Source: Mixophyes australis (taxonomy: Eukaryota; Chordata; Amphibia; Anura; Limnodynastidae). Taken from it: DNA of 64,000 nucleotides. The position numbers and the translations under genes were made by a program. Where the stretch lies: assembly GCA_036250195.1 (NCBI GenBank), contig JAVHZZ010000075.1:186001-250000 (forward strand), given 5' to 3'. The notes under the pieces were generated by a model that had not been told where the DNA came from, made no database searches, and was given only the letters and a program-made list of their open reading frames with translations. The stretch's first letter is position 1, and the number at the start of each line of letters is the position of its first letter. Shown in pieces: positions 28,921 to 39,274 of the stretch.

Positions 28921-30877
28921 AAGTATAAGAATAAGTATAATAATAAGTATAAAAATAAGAATAAAACAAAAATACATATAAAAATAAGAATAAGTAAAAA
29001 AATAAGTACAAAAATAAGAATAAAAAAAAAGTATAAAATTAAGAATAAGTATAAAAATAAGTATAAAAATAAGAATAAAAAAAAATTAGTATAAGAATAA
29101 GTATAAAAATAAGTATAAAAATAAGAATAAAAAAAAAAATTAGTATAAAAATAAGAATAAGTACAAAAATAAGTATAAAAATAAGAATAAAACAAAAATA
29201 AGTATAGAAATAAGAATAAGAAAAAAAAGTATAAAAATAAGAATAAGTATAAAAATAAGTATAAAAATAAGAATAAAATAAAAATAAGTATAAAAATAAG
29301 AATAAAAAAAAATAGTATAAAAATAAGAATAAAACAAAAATAAGTATAAAAATAAGAATAAACAAAAAGGATAAAAATAAGAATAAGTATAAAAATAAGA
29401 ATAAAAAAAGTATAAAAATAAGAATAAGTATAAAAATAAGTATAAAAATAAGTATAAAAAATTTTTTGTATAAAAATAAGAATAAGTATAAAAATAAGAA
29501 TAAAACAAAAATAAGTATAAAAATAAGAATAAAAAAAATAAGTATAAAAATAAGAATAAAACACAAATAAGTATAAAAATAAGAATAATAAAAGGATACA
29601 AATAAGAATAAGTATAAAAATTAGAATAAGTATAAAAATAAGAATAAAAAAAAGTATAAAAATAAGAATAAGTATAAAAATAAGTATAAAAATAAGAATA
29701 AAACAAAAATAAGTATAAAAATAAGAATAAACAAAAATAAGTATAAAAATAAGAATAAAAAAATTTGTATAAAAATAAGTATAAGTATAAAAATAAGTAT
29801 AAAAATAAGAATAAAAAAAAAGTATAAGAATAAGTATAATAATAAGTATAAAAATAAGAAAAAAACAAAAATACATATAAAAATAAGAATAAGTATAAAA
29901 ATAAGAATAAAATAAAAATAAGTATAAAAATAAGAATAAACAAAAAGTATAAAAATAAGTATAAAAATAAGAATAAAAAAAAAATTAGTATAAAAATAAG
30001 AATAAAAGAAATTAGTATAAAAATAAGAATAAGTATAAAAATAAGTATAAAAATAAGAATAAAAAAAAAAATTAGTATAAGAATAAGTATAAAAATAAGT
30101 GTAAAAATAAGAATAAAAAAAAAAAAGTATAAAAATAAGAATAAGTATAAAAATAAGTATAAAAATAATAATAAAACAAAAATTAGTATAAAAATAAGAA
30201 TAAGTATAAAAATAAGTATAAAAATAAGAATAAAACAAAAATAAGTATAAAAATAAGAATAAACAAAAATAAGTATAAAAATTAAAAAAAATGTATTAAA
30301 ATAAGTATAAAAATCAGAATAAGTATAAAAATAAGAATAAAACAAAAATAAGTATAAAAATAAGAATAAGAAAAAAAAGTATAAAAATAAGAATAAGTAA
30401 AAATAAGTACAAAAATAAGAATAAAAAAAAGTATAAAATTAAGAATAAGTATAAAAATAAGTATAAAAATAAGAATAAAAAAAAATTAGTATAAAAATAA
30501 GAATAAGTATAAAAATAAGTATAAAAATAAGAATAAAAAAAAAAATTAGTATAAGAATAAGTATAAAAATAAGTATAAAAATAAGAATAAAAAAAAAATT
30601 AGTATAAAAATAAGAATAAGTATAAAAATAAGTATAAAAATAAGAATAAAACAAAAATAAGTATAAAAATAAGAATAAGAAAAAAAAGTATAAAAATAAG
30701 AATAAGAAAAAATAAGTATAAAAATAAGAATAAAAAAAATGAGTATAAAAATAAGAATAAACAAAAAGTATAAGAATAAGTATAATAATAAGTATAAAAA
30801 TAAGAATAAAACAAAAATACATATAAAAATAAGAATAAGTAAAAAAATAAGTACAAAAATAAGAATAAAAAAAAGTA

Positions 30878-30892
30878 TAAAATTAAGAATAA
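30878..30892. repeat. Target-site duplication, left copy
   Basis: The 15-mer taaaattaagaataa lies at the left edge of the insertion and again at 49987-50001 on the right edge. The outermost bases could belong to the element, so the certain duplication is 13 bp. The same site is uninterrupted at 7120-7134, 15009-15023 and 26050-26064, where it is followed by the sequence found on the right flank. Confidence 0.85.
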
Positions 30893-31496
30893 ACATATAA
30901 TAGGGATAAGCGCTCTAATCCTGTAATGACAAAAACACCTTGCCACAAGCTGCACGCAGAGAGACTCTCCCAGGACCTCAAGTAAAATTGCAAATAGTTT
31001 CTGCAGCGCTCAGTGACGGTACATGTAACAAACCACATCTACATACACACTTAAAACAGTACTTTAGCGCGTAGAATTAATATATGGTGTTCCACAACGA
31101 TAAATGCACTAATGTCTCTCCAGCTCTCAGGTAGACTTGACTCTAATCAATATAGTTAATAAAGCATAAATACCATTGTAGGCTCAATTCTGAACAAAAA
31201 GTGTTACTCTGTTTGATGGTATCCGTCCTCCCAAGAACTGCAGTTTATGTATTAAATCCGTAATGCATCTGATGATAACCACTGTGTTCCTGGAGAAAGG
31301 CTGGCCGCCTGATGGTAAGCGCTGATTGTTGTGTCAAAATCCAGCCAACAGAATGCAATCAGGGGATTCTGGGTGTTGTAGGCTGTATCTTGGATCCTCC
31401 GGCAGTTTGCTCTGATGAATCTGTGACCACCGTCAGTGCCCTTCTGATCCTCATACACAAACCAGGGAAGACCAAAGTAATCAATCAGTAAAAAAC

Positions 31497-31502
31497 TTTA
31501 TT
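31497..31502 (-). terminator. Poly(A) signal AATAAA, left terminal unit
   Basis: AATAAA (tttatt on the plus strand) lies 65 nt downstream of the predicted ribozyme cut and is followed by a G/T-rich stretch read on the minus strand. Confidence 0.4.
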
Positions 31503-31552
31503 CACCATTACAAAGTACATTAGTACTTACACTGAGGTAATGTTCAAGATGT

Positions 31553-31613
31553 TCATTATAACTCCTCAACGCGTTTCGTCCCCATGTGAGACTTTATCAA
31601 GAGTGAGCAATGA
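31553..31613 (-). ncRNA. Hammerhead-like ribozyme, minus copy 1
   Basis: This is the same sequence as the motif described at 44443-44503, on the minus strand. The predicted cut lies between 31568 and 31567. Confidence 0.6.
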
Positions 31614-31627
31614 TTAATCTGGCTGCC

Positions 31628-31657
31628 TTATATACTCATTAAAACCCTTTTGATTGG
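31628..31657 (-). promoter_or_regulatory. TATA/CCAAT promoter, minus copy 1
   Basis: TATATAA (31628-31634) and CCAAT (31653-31657) are read on the minus strand just upstream of the ribozyme motif. The arrangement is described at 44399-44428. Confidence 0.45.
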
Positions 31658-32038
31658 TCAATACTGATTCTTATGATTAACTCATTGTGCACTTGATCCT
31701 AGCATTGGTTAGTTCCTATTTGTTCTTAATACATTCTTTCAATAAAAATACTAAATGAAATTAATTAAAATAAACATCAATAAAAATTAAAACATTATAT
31801 CCTTAATCTGTTCATTAAAAATGATAATAAATACTAAGTGTATACTTGATAATCAATATAATCTATGGTATCAATCACAAGATTAGATACACATATAGGG
31901 TTATATTCAGTAATCATTATATAATATAAATTGCAAGTTTAAATAAATATATGAACATATAGTACATCAGTCATAACTACAAATGGGGCTTACACTACAT
32001 TACATCTGATATATTAAAGGGTGACTGCCCCTATCACT

Positions 32039-34351
32039 TTACAATAATGAGTTAATTTCGAAGTCGATGTTCATCCCCCTAGGGGCTAAAGTCTTCAACT
32101 TGAACATCCACTTCATTTCCTCTTTGTTCAACTTCTTGATGGAATCGCCTCCCCTCCAATCTGACTTAATTTGAGTTAATGCCATGAATTTTAAACCAAT
32201 GGGGTTTCCTCCATGGTGTTCTGCAAAGTGCTGCGATACACTATGCAGCATATTCAATTTCTTAATATTCCGAATATGTTCACCAATACGGATTTTTAAT
32301 TTTCGTATGGTTCGACCCACATATTGGGTATGACATGGGCATTCAAGTAAATAGACTACACTTTTACTGCTACAGTTAAGATGTTGTTTCACTTTAAATT
32401 GTTCTAATGTTTGGTTGGATTGAAATACACTAACAGGTTTATTGGATCTAAAACCCAAACATTTACAATTAGTACATGTACCACAGTAATAAAAACCCCC
32501 TTTTTGGGATAAATCTGTAAGCCAATTCTTTGGTTCTGATGTTCCAGGTATATAGCTATGTGTAATTTTCAATGCCAAGTTAGGTGCTCTACGAAACACC
32601 AATCTCGGTTTGAGAGGTAAGATAGTATGAAGTTGTTCATCCTTCAATAACACATGCCAGTGTCGATTGAGGATCTTCCTCAATTGTGGAACCGATCTTG
32701 AATATTGGGTTATAAACAAAGGTTCTTGGAATTGTTGTGTATCCTGGTTATTATCTAATTTAGGCTTATATTGAAGCAAAACAGAACGATCTATATCTCT
32801 ATTGGTCTCATAAGCTCTTGTCACTAAATCAGAATCATACTTTTTCTCGAGAAATTTATCCCGCAACTGTATACTTTGTTCATTATATACATCAAGATCC
32901 GTACAGTTCCTTCGGATTCTACGGAACTGACCCTGGGGGATATTTGTTAGCCAATTATAGTGATGGTGACTTGTGGCCAAGATGTATCCGTTTACATCTA
33001 CTGGTTTATTAAATGTTTTGGTTTTCAAAAGATTCCCTTCTGCGTATATCTCTAGATCTAAATATTCTACTTTATTTTGACTACAAGTATGGGTGAAAAC
33101 AAGATTATTCTGATTATGATTTATATATTCTAAGAATTCATCCAATTGCGTGCGTGTTCCTTTCCAAACTATGAGGACGTCATCTATATACCGCCTCCAG
33201 AGCACCAGGCTTGCTCCGAATCTGTGGGAGGACCAGATGTATTCCTCCTCCCACTTACTCATAAACAAATTAGCATAACTCGGAGCAAACCTGGTGCCCA
33301 TTGCTGTGCCTCGTGTCTGGAGGTAGTATGTCCCCTCATACCACAAGTAATTATGGTGTAGTATAAACGCCATGCAGTCTAAAATAAAATCAATTTGAGT
33401 CTGTGGCAAACTGCCTATATTTTCAAGAAAATGTCTCGAGCTTGTTAATCCCTGTTGATGATCTATTACCGTATATAGGTTGGTGACATCACATGTCACC
33501 AACCAATATTCCTCTTTCCATTCCAAACCATCTAGTATGTTAATTATCTGGGTAGTATCCTGAACATAAGATTGCTGAATTTTTACAAGATCTTGCAAAA
33601 AATGATCCACATAGTGGGACAAATTGGATGTCAAAGAGCCAATCCCTGAAACAATTGGTCTTCCTGGGGGTTGGTCAACACTCTTATGAACCTTCGGTAG
33701 ATAATATATGACCGGCTTCCTCGGATATGGTGTCTCTAGATACTTGAACTCTTTCTGAGTTAATATGCCGTTATCTAACCCTGATTTTAAATGGCGAATA
33801 AGTGACTCATGATATTCTAGTGTTGGATCAGTGGGTAAACGTAAGTATGTCCCAGTATCATTCAATATTCTGGACATTTCTATTTTGTAATCATCCGTGT
33901 TTAATATCACCAAACCACCGCCTTTATCGGCGGGCTTGATGATAATGTTGGTATTATTCTGCAGTCCAAATAATGCTTCTCTTTCAGATTTAGTTAAATT
34001 GTCTTGATGTCTGGATGGTTTACTATCTATCTGTTCCAGATCATCTATGACTAGTTTCTCAAAAGTCCCTATGAGGTTTCCCTTCATATAACTGGGATTA
34101 AAAGTAGATGGTAATTTTAAATTAGTATGTGTATACTGATCCAGCGTTCGTGATTCAGGTATTCTTGTGTTCATAAAATATTTCTTTAGGGACAATTTGC
34201 GTGTGAATCTATGTAAGTCTAAATATACTTCAAATTTATTCATTTTACTAGTTGGAGCAAATTTTATTCCCTTATTGAGGAGTGCAATTTCTGGTTGGGA
34301 TAAGTTATGTGAACTGAGATTAAATATCCCCATAGGTTTAATGCCTACCAT
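32039..34351 (-). CDS. PLE ORF2: reverse transcriptase with GIY-YIG endonuclease (copy 1)
   Basis: The 770-aa protein is identical to the one described in detail at 46628-48940. The start used is the ATG whose A is the last base of the ORF1 stop codon; a TTG one codon further upstream would give a longer frame but is an unlikely start in a eukaryote. The frame is intact, with YIDD at residues 388-391 and the GIY-YIG core at 666-692. It is the outermost ORF2 of the left arm and is followed by the left terminal region. Confidence 0.92.
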   Translation of the reverse strand: MVGIKPMGIFNLSSHNLSQPEIALLNKGIKFAPTSKMNKFEVYLDLHRFTRKLSLKKYFMNTRIPESRTLDQYTHTNLKLPSTFNPSYMKGNLIGTFEKLVIDDLEQIDSKPSRHQDNLTKSEREALFGLQNNTNIIIKPADKGGGLVILNTDDYKIEMSRILNDTGTYLRLPTDPTLEYHESLIRHLKSGLDNGILTQKEFKYLETPYPRKPVIYYLPKVHKSVDQPPGRPIVSGIGSLTSNLSHYVDHFLQDLVKIQQSYVQDTTQIINILDGLEWKEEYWLVTCDVTNLYTVIDHQQGLTSSRHFLENIGSLPQTQIDFILDCMAFILHHNYLWYEGTYYLQTRGTAMGTRFAPSYANLFMSKWEEEYIWSSHRFGASLVLWRRYIDDVLIVWKGTRTQLDEFLEYINHNQNNLVFTHTCSQNKVEYLDLEIYAEGNLLKTKTFNKPVDVNGYILATSHHHYNWLTNIPQGQFRRIRRNCTDLDVYNEQSIQLRDKFLEKKYDSDLVTRAYETNRDIDRSVLLQYKPKLDNNQDTQQFQEPLFITQYSRSVPQLRKILNRHWHVLLKDEQLHTILPLKPRLVFRRAPNLALKITHSYIPGTSEPKNWLTDLSQKGGFYYCGTCTNCKCLGFRSNKPVSVFQSNQTLEQFKVKQHLNCSSKSVVYLLECPCHTQYVGRTIRKLKIRIGEHIRNIKKLNMLHSVSQHFAEHHGGNPIGLKFMALTQIKSDWRGGDSIKKLNKEEMKWMFKLKTLAPRGMNIDFEINSLL
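33478..33504 (-). other. Perfect hairpin over RT motif A codons, copy 1
   Basis: Twelve-base arms (ggttggtgacat and its reverse complement) flank a 3-base loop. The same hairpin is described at 47475-47501. Confidence 0.7.
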
Positions 34352-35667
34352 CAATGGGTTTTGATTTTCTTTGGCGTTTCTACATTTTTGGCCCCCTCTT
34401 TTTCCTCGTCTAGTTGACTTAATTTGCGTTTTAATACTGGAGGGTCCAAACTCTGGGTGGGAATTTGTTCCAAAAAACTCCCTCCCATGTTGTTAGAGGT
34501 GGTGGATTCTCCATTGATCTGTAAGGGATTATCTACTGATATTTCCACATCAGGTTCTACTATATTCAATTCAGGATGGTGAGTTTGTGTACTAACCAAT
34601 TCCTCTGTCTGGTTTATATCTTTCCTTTCTTTTAGTCCCATATTTTCTACCTGAAATGTCCCCTCATCTAAACTTAAATGGCCTTTTGTTTCCTCTAAGG
34701 GATGATCAATTGTTACTTTGGATCTATCATGATTGGTCAATGATTTACAGTGGGATTCATGCCATCCTAATTGGAAGGACTCATAAACTAGTTGTTCATA
34801 TTCCTCATTATCCGTATTACTCTCATATACCGAGAATATGGACGCATCTAATAACGACACTGAATGAGAGTCGTCCTCCATTTCTCCTACATCCTTTAAT
34901 TTAATGCTCTTTGCATGTAGCAATTTCATATATTCTTGGTAGGTATACCCCAATTCAATATATCGTGGGGTTCTCTGGGTGGTAATTTTTTGTTGTTTAT
35001 GTTGGATTTTCCGTTCATGGTCAACAGTGATTGGTTCTGAACATTGATTCTTTTGGATATCATCTCCATTTTTATTTTTGTTTTTGTTATTCCTGTTTCC
35101 TTGTACTCTACTAAACTTTTTATTCTTGGATATTTTTCGAAAATTGTTTGAGGGGCTTGTTATAGCTTCTAAATCCCTTTTAATTTTCCCCTCTTTCTTT
35201 TTGATGATTCTCTGTTCCTCATCTAGTATCTTTTTCTTAATTACTAACAGTAGATCTTGGTATCCTGCATTGTTGTAATATACACTCATATTTGCTTCTA
35301 TATCCTGAATATCTCTATGGATATCTATCATTACAGATTTTTGATTTTCTATCAATATATTCATTAAAGATAAGGAACATTCCAACAAAGTATTCTGCCA
35401 TTTTTCCTGAAACGTTACACTTATATTAGTTGTGGTTGGTATTTTCTTAATTTTAAGTCCCTTAGGTACTAATTTTTGTTTCACATACCATTCTAATGTA
35501 TTAATATTCCACCATAATTTCACCTCTTTCATCAGTAATTTTTCCAATTTCAAGGTATTCTGGCAGAAATCTTGATTATGTGCTGTATATACTCTGTTTG
35601 TTTCAAATTTACCAAATAATTCACTGGTGAGGGTCTCCCTATATTGAACATTCAATGTTGTCTCCAT
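34351..35667 (-). CDS. PLE ORF1: putative nucleic-acid-binding accessory protein (copy 1)
   Basis: The 438-aa protein is identical to the copy described at 45312-46628. It starts at an ATG and its TGA stop overlaps the ORF2 start by one base. The reading frame is intact. Confidence 0.85.
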   Translation of the reverse strand: METTLNVQYRETLTSELFGKFETNRVYTAHNQDFCQNTLKLEKLLMKEVKLWWNINTLEWYVKQKLVPKGLKIKKIPTTTNISVTFQEKWQNTLLECSLSLMNILIENQKSVMIDIHRDIQDIEANMSVYYNNAGYQDLLLVIKKKILDEEQRIIKKKEGKIKRDLEAITSPSNNFRKISKNKKFSRVQGNRNNKNKNKNGDDIQKNQCSEPITVDHERKIQHKQQKITTQRTPRYIELGYTYQEYMKLLHAKSIKLKDVGEMEDDSHSVSLLDASIFSVYESNTDNEEYEQLVYESFQLGWHESHCKSLTNHDRSKVTIDHPLEETKGHLSLDEGTFQVENMGLKERKDINQTEELVSTQTHHPELNIVEPDVEISVDNPLQINGESTTSNNMGGSFLEQIPTQSLDPPVLKRKLSQLDEEKEGAKNVETPKKIKTH

Positions 35668-36419
35668 GCTGTTCTAAAAGGGTTAAAGCTAATTGTAAAT
35701 TATATCTCCTTACACCAGTTTACATATAATAGTGACAATACACAAACACATAAACATACCATATATACTGGATGAGCTGCTATAATCCCAAGTGGAAGAA
35801 ACACAATTGTATATAACATATAATAGGGATAAGCGCTCTAATCCTGTAATGACAAAAACACCTTGCCACAAGCTGCACGCAGAGAGACTCTCCCAGGACC
35901 TCAAGTAAAATTGCAAATAGTTTCTGCAGCGCTCAGTGACGGTACATGTAACAAACCACATCTACATACACACTTAAAACAGTACTTTAGCGCGTAGAAT
36001 TAATATATGGTGTTCCACAACGATAAATGCACTAATGTCTCTCCAGCTCTCAGGTAGACTTGACTCTAATCAATATAGTTAATAAAGCATAAATACCATT
36101 GTAGGCTCAATTCTGAACAAAAAGTGTTACTCTGTTTGATGGTATCCGTCCTCCCAAGAACTGCAGTTTATGTATTAAATCCGTAATGCATCTGATGATA
36201 ACCACTGTGTTCCTGGAGAAAGGCTGGCCGCCTGATGGTAAGCGCTGATTGTTGTGTCAAAATCCAGCCAACAGAATGCAATCAGGGGATTCTGGGTGTT
36301 GTAGGCTGTATCTTGGATCCTCCGGCAGTTTGCTCTGATGAATCTGTGACCACCGTCAGTGCCCTTCTGATCCTCATACACAAACCAGGGAAGACCAAAG
36401 TAATCAATCAGTAAAAAAC

Positions 36420-36425
36420 TTTATT
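36420..36425 (-). terminator. Poly(A) signal AATAAA, monomer 2/1 boundary
   Basis: AATAAA on the minus strand, 65 nt past the predicted ribozyme cut. If it is efficient, it would limit read-through from monomer 2 into monomer 1. Confidence 0.4.
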
Positions 36426-36475
36426 CACCATTACAAAGTACATTAGTACTTACACTGAGGTAATGTTCAAGATGT

Positions 36476-36536
36476 TCATTATAACTCCTCAACGCGTTTC
36501 GTCCCCATGTGAGACTTTATCAAGAGTGAGCAATGA
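36476..36536 (-). ncRNA. Hammerhead-like ribozyme, minus copy 2
   Basis: Same sequence as at 44443-44503. The predicted cut is between 36491 and 36490, which separates monomers 2 and 1. Confidence 0.6.
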
Positions 36537-36550
36537 TTAATCTGGCTGCC

Positions 36551-36580
36551 TTATATACTCATTAAAACCCTTTTGATTGG
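36551..36580 (-). promoter_or_regulatory. TATA/CCAAT promoter, minus copy 2
   Basis: TATATAA (36551-36557) and CCAAT (36576-36580) lie immediately upstream of the ribozyme motif and would drive monomer 1. Confidence 0.45.
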
Positions 36581-36961
36581 TCAATACTGATTCTTATGAT
36601 TAACTCATTGTGCACTTGATCCTAGCATTGGTTAGTTCCTATTTGTTCTTAATACATTCTTTCAATAAAAATACTAAATGAAATTAATTAAAATAAACAT
36701 CAATAAAAATTAAAACATTATATCCTTAATCTGTTCATTAAAAATGATAATAAATACTAAGTGTATACTTGATAATCAATATAATCTATGGTATCAATCA
36801 CAAGATTAGATACACATATAGGGTTATATTCAGTAATCATTATATAATATAAATTGCAAGTTTAAATAAATATATGAACATATAGTACATCAGTCATAAC
36901 TACAAATGGGGCTTACACTACATTACATCTGATATATTAAAGGGTGACTGCCCCTATCACT

Positions 36962-39274
36962 TTACAATAATGAGTTAATTTCGAAGTCGATGTTCATCCC
37001 CCTAGGGGCTAAAGTCTTCAACTTGAACATCCACTTCATTTCCTCTTTGTTCAACTTCTTGATGGAATCGCCTCCCCTCCAATCTGACTTAATTTGAGTT
37101 AATGCCATGAATTTTAAACCAATGGGGTTTCCTCCATGGTGTTCTGCAAAGTGCTGCGATACACTATGCAGCATATTCAATTTCTTAATATTCCGAATAT
37201 GTTCACCAATACGGATTTTTAATTTTCGTATGGTTCGACCCACATATTGGGTATGACATGGGCATTCAAGTAAATAGACTACACTTTTACTGCTACAGTT
37301 AAGATGTTGTTTCACTTTAAATTGTTCTAATGTTTGGTTGGATTGAAATACACTAACAGGTTTATTGGATCTAAAACCCAAACATTTACAATTAGTACAT
37401 GTACCACAGTAATAAAAACCCCCTTTTTGGGATAAATCTGTAAGCCAATTCTTTGGTTCTGATGTTCCAGGTATATAGCTATGTGTAATTTTCAATGCCA
37501 AGTTAGGTGCTCTACGAAACACCAATCTCGGTTTGAGAGGTAAGATAGTATGAAGTTGTTCATCCTTCAATAACACATGCCAGTGTCGATTGAGGATCTT
37601 CCTCAATTGTGGAACCGATCTTGAATATTGGGTTATAAACAAAGGTTCTTGGAATTGTTGTGTATCCTGGTTATTATCTAATTTAGGCTTATATTGAAGC
37701 AAAACAGAACGATCTATATCTCTATTGGTCTCATAAGCTCTTGTCACTAAATCAGAATCATACTTTTTCTCGAGAAATTTATCCCGCAACTGTATACTTT
37801 GTTCATTATATACATCAAGATCCGTACAGTTCCTTCGGATTCTACGGAACTGACCCTGGGGGATATTTGTTAGCCAATTATAGTGATGGTGACTTGTGGC
37901 CAAGATGTATCCGTTTACATCTACTGGTTTATTAAATGTTTTGGTTTTCAAAAGATTCCCTTCTGCGTATATCTCTAGATCTAAATATTCTACTTTATTT
38001 TGACTACAAGTATGGGTGAAAACAAGATTATTCTGATTATGATTTATATATTCTAAGAATTCATCCAATTGCGTGCGTGTTCCTTTCCAAACTATGAGGA
38101 CGTCATCTATATACCGCCTCCAGAGCACCAGGCTTGCTCCGAATCTGTGGGAGGACCAGATGTATTCCTCCTCCCACTTACTCATAAACAAATTAGCATA
38201 ACTCGGAGCAAACCTGGTGCCCATTGCTGTGCCTCGTGTCTGGAGGTAGTATGTCCCCTCATACCACAAGTAATTATGGTGTAGTATAAACGCCATGCAG
38301 TCTAAAATAAAATCAATTTGAGTCTGTGGCAAACTGCCTATATTTTCAAGAAAATGTCTCGAGCTTGTTAATCCCTGTTGATGATCTATTACCGTATATA
38401 GGTTGGTGACATCACATGTCACCAACCAATATTCCTCTTTCCATTCCAAACCATCTAGTATGTTAATTATCTGGGTAGTATCCTGAACATAAGATTGCTG
38501 AATTTTTACAAGATCTTGCAAAAAATGATCCACATAGTGGGACAAATTGGATGTCAAAGAGCCAATCCCTGAAACAATTGGTCTTCCTGGGGGTTGGTCA
38601 ACACTCTTATGAACCTTCGGTAGATAATATATGACCGGCTTCCTCGGATATGGTGTCTCTAGATACTTGAACTCTTTCTGAGTTAATATGCCGTTATCTA
38701 ACCCTGATTTTAAATGGCGAATAAGTGACTCATGATATTCTAGTGTTGGATCAGTGGGTAAACGTAAGTATGTCCCAGTATCATTCAATATTCTGGACAT
38801 TTCTATTTTGTAATCATCCGTGTTTAATATCACCAAACCACCGCCTTTATCGGCGGGCTTGATGATAATGTTGGTATTATTCTGCAGTCCAAATAATGCT
38901 TCTCTTTCAGATTTAGTTAAATTGTCTTGATGTCTGGATGGTTTACTATCTATCTGTTCCAGATCATCTATGACTAGTTTCTCAAAAGTCCCTATGAGGT
39001 TTCCCTTCATATAACTGGGATTAAAAGTAGATGGTAATTTTAAATTAGTATGTGTATACTGATCCAGCGTTCGTGATTCAGGTATTCTTGTGTTCATAAA
39101 ATATTTCTTTAGGGACAATTTGCGTGTGAATCTATGTAAGTCTAAATATACTTCAAATTTATTCATTTTACTAGTTGGAGCAAATTTTATTCCCTTATTG
39201 AGGAGTGCAATTTCTGGTTGGGATAAGTTATGTGAACTGAGATTAAATATCCCCATAGGTTTAATGCCTACCAT
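36962..39274 (-). CDS. PLE ORF2: reverse transcriptase with GIY-YIG endonuclease (copy 2)
   Basis: The frame of 770 codons is intact and identical in protein sequence to copies 1 and 3. Its ATG shares one base with the ORF1 stop at 39274. All catalytic motifs listed for 46628-48940 are present, so this copy could encode active enzyme. Confidence 0.92.
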   Translation of the reverse strand: MVGIKPMGIFNLSSHNLSQPEIALLNKGIKFAPTSKMNKFEVYLDLHRFTRKLSLKKYFMNTRIPESRTLDQYTHTNLKLPSTFNPSYMKGNLIGTFEKLVIDDLEQIDSKPSRHQDNLTKSEREALFGLQNNTNIIIKPADKGGGLVILNTDDYKIEMSRILNDTGTYLRLPTDPTLEYHESLIRHLKSGLDNGILTQKEFKYLETPYPRKPVIYYLPKVHKSVDQPPGRPIVSGIGSLTSNLSHYVDHFLQDLVKIQQSYVQDTTQIINILDGLEWKEEYWLVTCDVTNLYTVIDHQQGLTSSRHFLENIGSLPQTQIDFILDCMAFILHHNYLWYEGTYYLQTRGTAMGTRFAPSYANLFMSKWEEEYIWSSHRFGASLVLWRRYIDDVLIVWKGTRTQLDEFLEYINHNQNNLVFTHTCSQNKVEYLDLEIYAEGNLLKTKTFNKPVDVNGYILATSHHHYNWLTNIPQGQFRRIRRNCTDLDVYNEQSIQLRDKFLEKKYDSDLVTRAYETNRDIDRSVLLQYKPKLDNNQDTQQFQEPLFITQYSRSVPQLRKILNRHWHVLLKDEQLHTILPLKPRLVFRRAPNLALKITHSYIPGTSEPKNWLTDLSQKGGFYYCGTCTNCKCLGFRSNKPVSVFQSNQTLEQFKVKQHLNCSSKSVVYLLECPCHTQYVGRTIRKLKIRIGEHIRNIKKLNMLHSVSQHFAEHHGGNPIGLKFMALTQIKSDWRGGDSIKKLNKEEMKWMFKLKTLAPRGMNIDFEINSLL
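38401..38427 (-). other. Perfect hairpin over RT motif A codons, copy 2
   Basis: Same 12-base arms and 3-base loop as at 47475-47501. Confidence 0.7.

Larger units (their letters stand above)
1..30891. repeat. A-rich hexamer-based satellite, left block
   Basis: The whole stretch is a tandem array of three hexamers, AAGTAT, AAAAAT and AAGAAT, usually as the 18-mer aagtataaaaataagaat or the 12-mer aagtataaaaat. They are separated by A-runs of 5-12 bases and by variants such as aaaacaaaaat, gtacaaaaat, aaaatcag, aaaaggata and attagtat. The 18-mer has 12 A, 4 T, 2 G and no C, so the plus strand is strongly A-rich, and C occurs almost only in the variant motifs. No protein gene, RNA gene or unrelated insertion was seen. 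The minus strand is open in all three frames over long distances because the motif lacks TTA, CTA and TCA, so the long frames are by-products. Function is unknown; it could be centromeric, pericentromeric or another heterochromatic satellite. Confidence 0.95.
30892..32038 (-). other. Left terminal region of the PLE: 3' UTR, promoter/ribozyme and truncated leader
   Basis: This 1147-bp stretch follows the ORF2 stop in the minus direction. It is the 1294-bp intergenic region cut 147 bp before the next ORF1 would begin. It includes promoter boxes, the ribozyme motif and AATAAA (separate entries). It ends at satellite sequence with no poly(A) tail. A frame at 31252-31458 begins with GTG and has no ATG start, so no gene is called in it. 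Confidence 0.75.
31568..36490 (-). mobile_element. Complete PLE monomer 1 (left arm, outer)
   Basis: The 4923-bp unit is bounded by the predicted hammerhead cut sites. It holds a leader, ORF1 (34351-35667), ORF2 (32039-34351) and a 3' UTR. It is in direct tandem with monomer 2, and matching features are 4923 bp apart throughout. Confidence 0.85.
35668..36961 (-). other. Intergenic region between monomers 2 and 1 (3' UTR, promoter, ribozyme, 5' leader)
   Basis: The 1294 bp lie between the ORF2 stop of monomer 2 and the ORF1 start of monomer 1. In the minus direction they hold a 3' UTR, CCAAT and TATA boxes, the ribozyme motif, AATAAA and an 823-nt leader. The leader contains an ATG frame of 83 codons at 35710-35961 ending 42 nt before ORF1. 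It may act as an upstream ORF, but nothing supports a protein product. Confidence 0.75.

Noticed and set aside
1..30891. Telomeric repeat or CRISPR-like array
   Set aside because: The hexamers do not match TTAGGG-type telomere repeats, and there are no constant repeats with unique spacers.
30599..30955. 118-codon minus-strand frame crossing the left insertion boundary
   Set aside because: It is a chance fusion of PLE leader sequence and satellite.
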